Positions 14,795-22,308 of a DNA stretch of 25,971 nt are shown piece after piece (position 1 is the first letter of the stretch; each line of letters opens with the position of its first letter). Source of the DNA: Aquiluna sp. (GTDB lineage: Bacteria > Actinomycetota > Actinomycetes > Actinomycetales > Microbacteriaceae); contig JALQVB010000007.1 in NCBI GenBank assembly GCA_023260495.1, forward strand, positions 1-25,971, read 5' to 3'. The position numbers were made by a program, and so were the translations under genes. A model generated the notes under the pieces. That model was not told where the DNA came from. It worked only from the letters and a program-made list of their open reading frames with translations, and ran no database searches.

Positions 14795-16391
14795 TTAGCT
14801 CCCGAGCAAACTCCTTTAGTCGGGCAAGCCCGTCTTCATCGCCGCGGAACTGGAGGTAGCACTTCAGCTTCGGTTCGGTGCCACTGGGGCGGAAGATCAA
14901 CTTCGCACTCTTACTCTGGAGAATGACGGCGTCGGTTTTTAGTTCTTTGGAATGGCTCAGGTCGGTGTATTCCAACGTCTCGGATTCGAATTCAGCAGGC
15001 GGATTGCTTCGCACGGCAGCCATGATCTTGCCGATGATGCTGAGGTCACTCACTCGGACCGACACCTGACCGCTAGAGATCTTGCCGTAGCTCTGCTCAA
15101 GTTGTGCCAGGTGTTCTCCCAGCGAAGAACCACTACCAGCCAAATTCGCCGCCAACTCAGCAATCAGTAGCGCAGCCGTTATGCCATCCTTGTCGGGGGT
15201 GTGGCTTGGGTCGACGCAGTAGCCGAGCGCTTCCTCATAGCCAAAGATCAGATTTGGCACCTTCGAAATCCACTTGAAACCGGTGAGCGTTTGCTGGTAG
15301 TCGAGCCCGAATCTGTCCGCCACCGCGGTCAGTTCGGCGGAGACGATTGAGTTCCCCAGCGCACCTCCATCGGCGGCGCTCGCAATTTCATGGGCGAGTA
15401 TCAAGCCAACCTGGTCGCCGGTGAGCATCTTGTACTCGCCACCATTGCGGATTGCCACTGCCAGTCGATCGGCATCAGGGTCGTTGGCCAAGATCAAGTC
15501 ACTGCCTGCAGACTTAGCAGTCTCGTAGGCCAAATCCATGGCTCCAGCCTCTTCGGGGTTGGGAAAGCTAACCGTCGGAAAAGACCCGTCGGCTTCCTGC
15601 TGCTGGGCAACCGGCAGCAGCTCAAAGCCCAGTTGACTAAATAGCTGGCTAACAACCGGCCAGCCCACTCCGTGCAGGGCGGTGTGGGTGATCTTCACCT
15701 TGGAGCGCAAATCATTGCTAGCTGGAACCAGCTCTTTTGCTCGTTCTATGTAGGCAGTTACCGCTTCCTCCCCAAGTATCTCAACCTCGTCGCCCTTGGG
15801 GATTTGGTCAAAGCTGAGCTCTTGTGAAATCTCGTCAATCAGCTGCGCAATCTCAGCATCCTGGGGCGGTATCAGCTGGGAGCCAAAAAGCTTCCCACCC
15901 AAATAGACCTTGTAGCCGTTGTCCCTGGGCGGGTTGTGGCTTGCAGTCACGACGATGGTTGCAGAGGCCTTGGTTGTAGCACCTGTGAAAGCTGCAACCG
16001 GGGTTGGTACCCTGCGGTCAAAAAGCTTTGCACTGATGCCGGCACCGGCGATTATCTGGGCGGAATCAGTGGCAAAAACATCTGAATTTACGCGGCCGTC
16101 ATAGCCGATTACAACGCTCAGTCCTCCGTCAGCATCAAGGTATTCCGCTCGGTTGCGCTCCAGGAACCTCGCGATTGCCAAAGCTGCCCTAGCCACCACA
16201 ACTCGGTTCATGCGATTCGGCCCAGCCCCCAACTCGCCACGAAGCCCAGCGGTGCCAAATTCCAGCTTGGATTCAAACCGCGAGGCTAGCTCAGTGATGT
16301 TGTTGGTCTCGATCAGCTGCGTCAGCTCGGCGCGAGTAGCGGCATCCGGATCCTGGTCACGCCAGATGACGGCCTGGGCTATCAGGTCCAT
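14778..16391 (-). CDS. Phosphosugar mutase of the PGM2/PgcA group, likely phosphopentomutase
   Basis: An alpha-D-phosphohexomutase-superfamily enzyme of 537 residues. An N-terminal LEFGTAGLRGELG segment (43-55) precedes the catalytic phosphoserine loop TASHNPPRDNGYK with S151. The Mg loop NDPDADR has D304, D306 and D308. GYEEALGY followed by KDGI, and the C-terminal phosphate clamp FRPSGTEPKLK, are typical of the group that includes human PGM2 (a phosphopentomutase), PgcA and mycobacterial PmmB. The ATG shares one base with the stop of the purine nucleoside phosphorylase gene (TGATG), so the two are coupled. That context suggests it converts ribose-1-phosphate to ribose-5-phosphate, but hexose phosphates remain possible substrates. 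Confidence 0.9.
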   Translation of the reverse strand: MDLIAQAVIWRDQDPDAATRAELTQLIETNNITELASRFESKLEFGTAGLRGELGAGPNRMNRVVVARAALAIARFLERNRAEYLDADGGLSVVIGYDGRVNSDVFATDSAQIIAGAGISAKLFDRRVPTPVAAFTGATTKASATIVVTASHNPPRDNGYKVYLGGKLFGSQLIPPQDAEIAQLIDEISQELSFDQIPKGDEVEILGEEAVTAYIERAKELVPASNDLRSKVKITHTALHGVGWPVVSQLFSQLGFELLPVAQQQEADGSFPTVSFPNPEEAGAMDLAYETAKSAGSDLILANDPDADRLAVAIRNGGEYKMLTGDQVGLILAHEIASAADGGALGNSIVSAELTAVADRFGLDYQQTLTGFKWISKVPNLIFGYEEALGYCVDPSHTPDKDGITAALLIAELAANLAGSGSSLGEHLAQLEQSYGKISSGQVSVRVSDLSIIGKIMAAVRSNPPAEFESETLEYTDLSHSKELKTDAVILQSKSAKLIFRPSGTEPKLKCYLQFRGDEDGLARLKEFARELISSYQ

Positions 16392-17212
16392 CAGAGCTTC
16401 GCCACAATTTGGGCCAGCAGGGCCGAAATGCGCTCCTCGGCCTGCTTTCCAGCATCAATGACTTCCTGGTGGCTCAGCGGCGTCTGCTGTATGCCAGCGG
16501 CGAGATTGGTAATCAGCGACATGCCCAGAATCTCCATGCCTGCTTGCCTCGCGGCAATGGCTTCCAGGGCTGTTGACATGCCGACGATGTGGCCGCCCAT
16601 TGTCTTTGCCATCTGAACCTCGGCTGGGGTTTCGTAGTGCGGGCCGCGGAATTGGACGTAGACACCCTCATCGAGGCTTGGGTCGACTTCCCTTGCCAGC
16701 TCACGCAGCCGCTTGGAATAGAGGTTGGTGAGGTCAATGAATGTTGCACCCTCCAGCGGCGAGGACGCGGTGAGATTGATGTGATCTGAGATCAAAACAG
16801 CGGCGCCGCCCTGCCACTCAGGCTTGATGCCGCCAGCACCGTTGGTGAGCACCATAGTCTTTGCTCCGGCTGCTGCCGCGGTGCGAACGGAGTGCACCAC
16901 TGCCCGCACACCGTGGTTTTCGTAGAAGTGGGTTCTTGCCCCAATAACCAGGGCGTGCTTACCGCTGGGAAGCAGAATCGAGCGGATTGTGCCGACGTGC
17001 CCGACCACTGCCGGTTTCACAAAACCGGGTATCTCACTAGCTGGAATTTCGCTGACCGTCTCGCCAATGAGATCGGCAGCCTTGGCCCAGCCAGAACCGA
17101 GGGTGAGGGCTATGTCGTGAGTTTCAATTTGAGATTTTTCCCGAATCGCATCGGCTGCTCGCTTAGCAAACTCAAATGGATCTACGTCGGGCGCATTCAA
17201 TGGATGTTCCAT
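16391..17212 (-). CDS. punA: Purine nucleoside phosphorylase, trimeric type
   Basis: Phosphorolysis of inosine and guanosine to the base and ribose-1-phosphate. It has 273 residues from the chosen start. GSGW (S40) and R93-T-H95 in GARTHFYENHG bind phosphate. N124 lies in LTNGAGG. E194 in HYETPAE and N236 in SLITNLAAG are the residues that set 6-oxopurine preference in trimeric enzymes, which fits an upstream adenosine deaminase. The frame is open 26 codons further, but ATG 17212 (MEHPLNAP) is chosen because a TATACT box ends 7 nt upstream and the extra residues are not family-like. The Y-E-N motif replaces the usual Y-E-G, a minor change. It is coupled to the downstream mutase gene. Confidence 0.94.
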   Translation of the reverse strand: MEHPLNAPDVDPFEFAKRAADAIREKSQIETHDIALTLGSGWAKAADLIGETVSEIPASEIPGFVKPAVVGHVGTIRSILLPSGKHALVIGARTHFYENHGVRAVVHSVRTAAAAGAKTMVLTNGAGGIKPEWQGGAAVLISDHINLTASSPLEGATFIDLTNLYSKRLRELAREVDPSLDEGVYVQFRGPHYETPAEVQMAKTMGGHIVGMSTALEAIAARQAGMEILGMSLITNLAAGIQQTPLSHQEVIDAGKQAEERISALLAQIVAKL

Positions 17213-17219
17213 CCTTCCG

Positions 17220-17227
17220 AGTATAGT
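17220..17227. promoter_or_regulatory. Overlapping divergent -10 boxes (punA and quinone dehydrogenase)
   Basis: AGTATAGT reads as TATACT on the minus strand (17225-17220), 7 nt before the punA ATG, and as TATAGT on the plus strand (17222-17227), 31-46 nt before the candidate starts of the quinone dehydrogenase. A single 8-bp element may therefore serve two divergent promoters that would compete. The minus-strand reading is the stronger one. Confidence 0.45.
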
Positions 17228-17278
17228 TCGCTTGGCGCTTGCAAAATACGGAACAATGGTGGGGTGGCGGAAAACAAG

Positions 17279-18685
17279 ATGCAACAACACCGAATCGTTA
17301 TCATCGGCGGCGGCCCAGGCGGCTATGAAGCTGCCAGGGCAGGGCGACAGCTGGGTGCCGAAGTAGTTCTCATTGAAGAGAACGGAGTGGGCGGCAACGC
17401 GGTCTTGACCGACGTCGTGCCATCAAAGTCCCTGATTGCAACCGCTGAGGCAGCCCAGCGGGTTTCCGTTGCCCAATCACTGGGAATCGAGTTCACCATT
17501 GATGGCAAAGAGGTGAACCCGAAAATCAAGATTGATTTGCAGGATATGAATCAGCGCCTGCTGAAGTTGGCCAAGTCGCAGTCGGAAGAAATGCTTACCC
17601 ATCTCAAGTCGATTGGGGTCAGGGTGATTTCCGGTCGGGGACGCCTAGATGGAAATCACCACGTGATTGTTGAGCACTCGACGGGTGGTGAGCCGGAGCG
17701 CATGGAGGCCAAGACCATCATCGTTGCGGTTGGGGCATCGCCTCGCGAGCTTGAGGGGGCAAAGACCGATGGTGAGCGCATCTTGAACTGGAAGCAGCTC
17801 TACGGCCTAAAGACTCTCCCCGAGCATCTCATTGTGGTCGGCTCTGGTGTAACCGGCGCTGAGTTTGCCTCGGCTTACCTCGAACTGGGCTGCAAGGTGA
17901 CGCTTGTTTCATCGCGCGAGAAGGTGCTGCCTGGAAACGACGAGGATGCCGCAGAACTCATTGAAGATGTTTTTGTAAGGCACGGGATGAACCTGCTCAA
18001 GAAGGTTCGGGCCGACTCGGTGACGAACACAGGAACCGGGGTTGAGGTGAAGCTATCTACTGGCGAGGTGCTGACCGGTTCGCACTGCCTGATGGCAGTT
18101 GGCGCCGTTCCCAACACGGCTGGCCTTGGTCTTGAGGAGGCGGGAATCAAGCTCGAGGCAGACGGCCGAGTCGTCGTGAACAAGGTGGCTAGGACCGCCA
18201 GGGCCAACGTCTATGCGATCGGTGACTGCTCCACGCATCTGCCGCTGGCATCGGTTTCGGCGATGATGGGCAGAACTGCGGTGTATCACACCATGGGTGA
18301 TGTTGCGACACCAACTCGGTTGCGCAACGTGGCCTCAAACGTTTTCACGGCTCCCGAGATTGCTCAGGTTGGCTGGTCCCAGCAGGAGATCGAACAGGGG
18401 CTGGTTCGTGGCGAAGTGCACACCATCAACCTGGAAGGAAACCCGAGGGCAAAGATGCAGGGACTGCGCGAGGGCTTCATCAAGCTATTCGCCTCGGTTG
18501 GTTCCGGCACGGTCATCGGCGGCGTCGTGGTGGCGCCAAGGGCTTCAGACTTGATCTATCCGATTGCCGTTGCAATTGAAAATAGATTGACAGTGGACCA
18601 GCTGGCTCGCACCTACACCGTCTATCCGTCGCTATCGGGCTCGATTGCAGAAGCGGCCAGTGCACTGCACCAGCCAATCGACTAG
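17279..18685 (+). CDS. lpdA: NAD(P)H-quinone dehydrogenase, disulfide-reductase fold without redox cysteines
   Basis: A flavoprotein of the pyridine nucleotide-disulfide reductase family, 468 residues from ATG 17279. FAD motif IIGGGPGGYEAA is at 8-19, NAD motif VVGSGVTGAEFA in the middle, and NVYAIGDCS closes the FAD site. The canonical GGTCLNVGCIPSK loop reads GGNAVLTDVVPSK (38-50), so both redox cysteines are absent (A41, V46). The C-terminal HP catalytic dyad reads YP (Y449). This pattern is known from mycobacterial LpdA, a quinone reductase rather than a lipoamide dehydrogenase. The ATG has a purine-rich GGTGGGGTGGCGG upstream; an in-frame GTG at 17264 is the alternative start. The long open frame further upstream is antisense to punA and not coding. 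Confidence 0.88.
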   Translation: MQQHRIVIIGGGPGGYEAARAGRQLGAEVVLIEENGVGGNAVLTDVVPSKSLIATAEAAQRVSVAQSLGIEFTIDGKEVNPKIKIDLQDMNQRLLKLAKSQSEEMLTHLKSIGVRVISGRGRLDGNHHVIVEHSTGGEPERMEAKTIIVAVGASPRELEGAKTDGERILNWKQLYGLKTLPEHLIVVGSGVTGAEFASAYLELGCKVTLVSSREKVLPGNDEDAAELIEDVFVRHGMNLLKKVRADSVTNTGTGVEVKLSTGEVLTGSHCLMAVGAVPNTAGLGLEEAGIKLEADGRVVVNKVARTARANVYAIGDCSTHLPLASVSAMMGRTAVYHTMGDVATPTRLRNVASNVFTAPEIAQVGWSQQEIEQGLVRGEVHTINLEGNPRAKMQGLREGFIKLFASVGSGTVIGGVVVAPRASDLIYPIAVAIENRLTVDQLARTYTVYPSLSGSIAEAASALHQPID

Positions 18686-20454
18686 TCGGTAATTTCCAGA
18701 ATCTTGGTGCCTGCCGATATGGTGGCGCCGACCTGAACTCCGATTGAGGCAATTGTCCCGGAGCGGTGTGCGGTCAGTGGCTGCTCCATCTTCATGGCCT
18801 CAAGCACCACGATCAGATCACCCTCTTGCACGCTGTCACCCTCGTTAACAGCAATCTTCACCACGGTCGCCTGCATCGGCGCCAAGAGCGTGTTGCCTTT
18901 AGCTCCGGTGTGGCTGGACTGGTGTGAGGTGCGCTTGCGCCTAGGTGCGTGCCCCGCAGCCGAACCCACCTCGCCCACCAAGAGTCTTCTTGGCACGCTA
19001 ACCTCAAGCCGCTTGCCCGACACCTCAACCACTATCTCTCGCCGAGGTTCAGCTGGCGCCTCCGGGGTGACCTCGCCGGTCCAAGGCTCCAATGGGTTGT
19101 CCCATTCAGTCTCAATCCAGCGGGTGTAGACGCCAAAGTTGCCATCGGCCGCCACAAAAGCGGGGTCATTGACGATTAGGCGGTGGAAAGGGAGCACGGT
19201 TGGCATGCCTAGCAGCTGCATCTCTTCCAGCGCACGCCTTGAACGTTCCAGGGCCTCGGTGCGATCCCTGCCGGTAACAATTAGCTTGGCAACCATCGAA
19301 TCGAAGTTTCCAGAGACCACGTCGCCTGCGACCACTCCAGAATCAACTCTGATGCCGGGTCCACTTGGGACTACAAACTGATTAACCGGCCCAGGTGCCG
19401 GCAAGAAGTTGCGGCCGGGATCCTCACCGTTGATACGGAACTCAAAGGAATGACCGCTGATTACCGGGTCGCCATATTCCAGCGCCTTACCCTCGGCAAT
19501 CTTGAATTGCTCGCGAACCAGGTCGATGCCGGTTACCTCTTCGGAAACCGGGTGTTCTACCTGCAGCCTGGTGTTGACCTCTAGGAACGAAATGGTGCCG
19601 TCCTGAGCGACTAGGAACTCACAGGTTCCAGCTCCGACATAACCGACCTCTTTGAGGATTCGCTTGGAGGCCTCGTATAGCTCGGTCTCCTGCTGCTTGC
19701 TTAGGAATGGGGCGGGTGCTTCCTCCACCAGTTTTTGATGCCTGCGCTGAAGCGAGCAGTCTCGGGTGGAGACGACCACAACATTTCCGTGCTCATCTGC
19801 TAGGCACTGGGTCTCAACGTGCCTTGGCTTGTCAAGGTATTTTTCAATGAAGCACTCACCGCGACCAAAGGCGGCAACGGCCTCGCGGGTTGCCGATTCA
19901 AATTGCTCCGCAATCTCCTTGGCATCGCGCACGATCTTGATTCCGCGGCCACCACCGCCGTAAGCGGCCTTGATGGCAACCGGAAGTCCGAACTGCGCCA
20001 CAAAATCTTCTACCTCGGCCACCGTCTCCACCGGGTTGATGGTTCCAGGTGCAAGCGGAGCGCCAACCGCCTCGGCCACCTTACGGGCCGAAACCTTGTC
20101 ACCCAGTCGCTCAATAGCCTCGGCCGGTGGGCCGATCCAAATCAGACCAGCCTCAACTACCGCGCGTGCAAAGTCGGGATTCTCCGATAAAAAGCCGTAT
20201 CCGGGGTGTACCGCATTGGCTCCCGAGCGCTTGGCGATTGAAATCAGCTTGTCGATTACCAGGTAGGTTTCCGCGGCAGTGGTGCCTGCAAGCGAGTAGG
20301 CCTCATCGGCCAGTTTCGCGTGCTGAGCATCTCTGTCCTGATCGGCATAGACGGCAACGGTTGGGATTTGACTGTCTTTTGCCGCTCGGATGATTCGTAC
20401 CGCAATCTCACCGCGGTTTGCAATCAGCAGCTTTTCAATTCGACGCTCGGCCAT
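18682..20454 (-). CDS. accA3: Acyl-CoA carboxylase alpha chain (biotin carboxylase plus biotin carrier)
   Basis: ATP-dependent carboxylation of carrier-bound biotin for acetyl-/propionyl-CoA carboxylase, 590 residues. The biotin carboxylase N-domain begins KLLIANRGEIAVRIIRAAKD. The ATP-grasp domain has AYGGGGRGIK and EVNTRLQVEHPVSE. A linker of about 60 residues leads to the biotinyl domain with EAMKMEQP, K555 being the biotinylated lysine. The length matches actinobacterial AccA3-type fusions. ATG 20454 (MAERRIEK) is chosen over the open frame reaching 20481 because a TAAGCT box ends 8 nt upstream. The TAG stop shares the palindrome CTAG with the convergent lpdA stop. Partner beta and epsilon genes lie at 25228-25971. 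Confidence 0.94.
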   Translation of the reverse strand: MAERRIEKLLIANRGEIAVRIIRAAKDSQIPTVAVYADQDRDAQHAKLADEAYSLAGTTAAETYLVIDKLISIAKRSGANAVHPGYGFLSENPDFARAVVEAGLIWIGPPAEAIERLGDKVSARKVAEAVGAPLAPGTINPVETVAEVEDFVAQFGLPVAIKAAYGGGGRGIKIVRDAKEIAEQFESATREAVAAFGRGECFIEKYLDKPRHVETQCLADEHGNVVVVSTRDCSLQRRHQKLVEEAPAPFLSKQQETELYEASKRILKEVGYVGAGTCEFLVAQDGTISFLEVNTRLQVEHPVSEEVTGIDLVREQFKIAEGKALEYGDPVISGHSFEFRINGEDPGRNFLPAPGPVNQFVVPSGPGIRVDSGVVAGDVVSGNFDSMVAKLIVTGRDRTEALERSRRALEEMQLLGMPTVLPFHRLIVNDPAFVAADGNFGVYTRWIETEWDNPLEPWTGEVTPEAPAEPRREIVVEVSGKRLEVSVPRRLLVGEVGSAAGHAPRRKRTSHQSSHTGAKGNTLLAPMQATVVKIAVNEGDSVQEGDLIVVLEAMKMEQPLTAHRSGTIASIGVQVGATISAGTKILEITD

Positions 20455-20462
20455 AATCCGAT

Positions 20463-20468
20463 AGCTTA
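20463..20468 (-). promoter_or_regulatory. -10 box for a leaderless accA3 transcript
   Basis: TAAGCT on the minus strand is followed by 8 nt and the ATG at 20454. No ribosome binding site is present between them, and no clear -35 hexamer is seen in the A/T-rich stretch upstream. Confidence 0.35.
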
Positions 20469-20506
20469 TTGCGCTTGGCACACCATTTTTTATTAGCGAA
20501 ATACAA

Positions 20507-20521
20507 AAAACTCAAAGTTTT
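20507..20521 (-). terminator. Weak A/T-rich hairpin after maf
   Basis: AAAACT and AGTTTT form a 6-bp inverted repeat around a 3-nt loop. On the minus strand it is followed by TTGTATTT. It lies 8 nt past the maf stop and could be a weak terminator. The A/T-rich stem makes this uncertain, and the same stretch may carry upstream promoter sequence for accA3. Confidence 0.3.
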
Positions 20522-20528
20522 GTTGACG

Positions 20529-21128
20529 TTATCTCCACAACGACTCGTAATTGCGCCCGAGGCTCTCGGTTAGCTCGCGGAGCGCTCGGAGTGATAGACC
20601 AACAACTGTGTGGTAGTCGCCCTCAATTCGGTCGATGTAAGCGCCACCAATGGAATCGATGGTGAAGGCTCCAGCCACCTGTAGCGGCTCCTCGGTGGCG
20701 ACATAGGCTTCGATTTGTCCGTCGCTGATATCGGCAAAGTGCACGGTGGTTTGGGTGCAGGTTGCCAGCCCGCTACCGGACGCCCTGTCAATTAGATGGT
20801 GACCCGAATGCAGCACACCAGTTCTGCCCCGCATCGCCTTCCAGCGTTCGATTGCCACAGCTGGCTCCAGTGGCTTGCCTAAAATCTCGCCATCTAGCTC
20901 CAGTGCTGAGTCGCAACCTAGCACCAGGTCGGTGGTTGCCATAGCGGCTCCCGCCTTCGCCTTGGCCTCGGCTAGCAGCAACGTTAGGTCGCAGGCCGTT
21001 GGAGGGTTGTGTTGATCAACCAGTGCGTCCTCGTCGACGCCTGGATGCAGGATGGCAAAGTCGATTCCAGCCTCGGAAAGAATCTTTTTCCGAGCTGGTG
21101 AAGTTGAGGCGAGAGTAAGAAGTGTCAC
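20529..21128 (-). CDS. maf: Maf-family nucleotide pyrophosphatase
   Basis: House-cleaning hydrolase that removes non-canonical or modified nucleoside triphosphates; historically called a septum formation inhibitor. It has 199 residues. The N-terminal ASTSPARKKIL corresponds to the family's ASxSPRR loop, with one Arg replaced. VLGCDSALELDGEILGKP holds the catalytic aspartate, and GDYHTVVGLSL is the C-terminal family signature. The start is GTG at 21128. It has no ribosome binding site but a TAACCT box 6 nt upstream. The neighbouring accA3 gene on the same strand repeats an arrangement known from other actinobacteria. Exact nucleotide specificity cannot be read from the sequence. Confidence 0.9.
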   Translation of the reverse strand: MTLLTLASTSPARKKILSEAGIDFAILHPGVDEDALVDQHNPPTACDLTLLLAEAKAKAGAAMATTDLVLGCDSALELDGEILGKPLEPAVAIERWKAMRGRTGVLHSGHHLIDRASGSGLATCTQTTVHFADISDGQIEAYVATEEPLQVAGAFTIDSIGGAYIDRIEGDYHTVVGLSLRALRELTESLGRNYESLWR

Positions 21129-21134
21129 GCTGCA

Positions 21135-21153
21135 AGGTTAGCTGTGGAACACT
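21135..21153. promoter_or_regulatory. Compact divergent promoter region, maf / RNA methyltransferase
   Basis: Only 31 bp separate the two GTG starts. On the minus strand TAACCT (21140-21135) lies 6 nt before maf. On the plus strand AACACT (21148-21153) lies 6 nt before GTG 21160. Neither gene has a Shine-Dalgarno sequence. Both could be leaderless; the plus-strand box is the weaker match. Confidence 0.4.
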
Positions 21154-21159
21154 TAGCCC

Positions 21160-22308
21160 GTGTCTATTGAGCTCAGAATCGAAAAAGTGGCCCATGGTGG
21201 CGTATTCGTGGCCCGCCCCGAGGGCAAAGTCGTACTGGTTTCCGGAGCCATCGATGGCGAACTAGTTCGCGCTGAAATCACGGAGGAGGCAAAGAGCTTC
21301 ATTCGGGCCGAGGTTGTCGAGGTGCTGGAGCCATCGCCTCATCGGCAGGAGCACTTCTGGGCGGCGGCCGCCAAGGGAGCCGGTGGAACAGACTTCGGGC
21401 ACATCGCACTTGCACATCAGCGTGAGCTGAAAGCTCAGGTGCTCTCCGAGGCACTTTCGCGAATGGCCGGCCTAGACATCGCGGTCTCTGTTCAGGCGGC
21501 AGATGAGACCGGCCTCGGCTATCGCAGCCGCATCCAGCTGCACGCAAACAAGCACGGCAGGCTCGGTGTCAAGCGTCAGCGCAGCGATGAGGTGATCCCG
21601 ATTGGCAAGCATCCGCTTGCCGTCGACGCCATAAACGAAAGTGGCATCTTCCAGAAGCGCTTCTCGGACGGCAATCGGGTCGAGGTAGCGACAGACGCGC
21701 TCGGAACGATTTCGGAGACAGTCAACGGAAAGCCAAACGGGCAGCAGCTGACCTACACGGCGCTGGAGCGGAGGTTCACTCTCTCCAGCGGCACCTTTTG
21801 GCAGGCGCACGTGAATGCTCCACAGCTACTGGCTGCTGAGGTGCTGCGCCAGCTTGAAAAATTGGGCGGCGTGGGCGAAATGTTGGATCTTTACTCTGGG
21901 GCTGGATTGTTTTCTGCCAATGTTGCCGAGCACTTCTCGGCCTCAGTGACAGCAGTCGAGTCTTCAGCATCGGCCGTGGCCGATGGAAAGAGATCGGCTA
22001 AGGACCTGACGCGCTTGAAGTTTGTGAAATCCGATGTGCTCAGCTACCTCAGGCAACAGCAAGATGCGCCAGGGACCGTCTTGCTTGACCCGCCGCGTTC
22101 CGGCGCGGCAACTAAAGTGACCAACGAGCTGATTCGCCTCAGGCCCCAGCACATCGTTTATGTGGCCTGTGATCCGGTAGCCCTGGCTCGCGATATGAAG
22201 CTGCTGGGGGCAGCTGGCTATGAGCTGGAGAGCCTATCTGCCTTTGACATCTTCCCGCAGACCCACCACTTCGAAACAGTGGTGTCCCTGCGGCTGGCTA
22301 AGGTATGA
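21160..22308 (+). CDS. TRAM-domain class I SAM-dependent RNA (uracil-5-) methyltransferase
   Basis: A TrmA/RlmD-family enzyme that methylates a uridine at C5 in rRNA or tRNA, 382 residues. The N-terminal TRAM beta-barrel (about 1-60) binds RNA. The cysteine cluster that binds Fe-S in RlmD is absent, the region reading EHFWAAAAKGAGGTDFG. The catalytic half has FWQAHVNAPQL, the SAM motif LDLYSGAGLFS, DPPRSG, catalytic C337 in VYVACDP and general base E372 in HHFETV. The GTG start is set by the divergent maf gene 31 bp away. Its stop overlaps the response regulator start as ATGA, tying this enzyme to the signalling genes downstream. The RNA target cannot be assigned. Confidence 0.9.
   Translation: MSIELRIEKVAHGGVFVARPEGKVVLVSGAIDGELVRAEITEEAKSFIRAEVVEVLEPSPHRQEHFWAAAAKGAGGTDFGHIALAHQRELKAQVLSEALSRMAGLDIAVSVQAADETGLGYRSRIQLHANKHGRLGVKRQRSDEVIPIGKHPLAVDAINESGIFQKRFSDGNRVEVATDALGTISETVNGKPNGQQLTYTALERRFTLSSGTFWQAHVNAPQLLAAEVLRQLEKLGGVGEMLDLYSGAGLFSANVAEHFSASVTAVESSASAVADGKRSAKDLTRLKFVKSDVLSYLRQQQDAPGTVLLDPPRSGAATKVTNELIRLRPQHIVYVACDPVALARDMKLLGAAGYELESLSAFDIFPQTHHFETVVSLRLAKV

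Noticed and set aside
16892..17278. N-terminal 129-codon extension of the quinone dehydrogenase frame
   Set aside because: It is antisense to punA, and the FAD motif starts at residue 8 after ATG 17279, as expected for the family.
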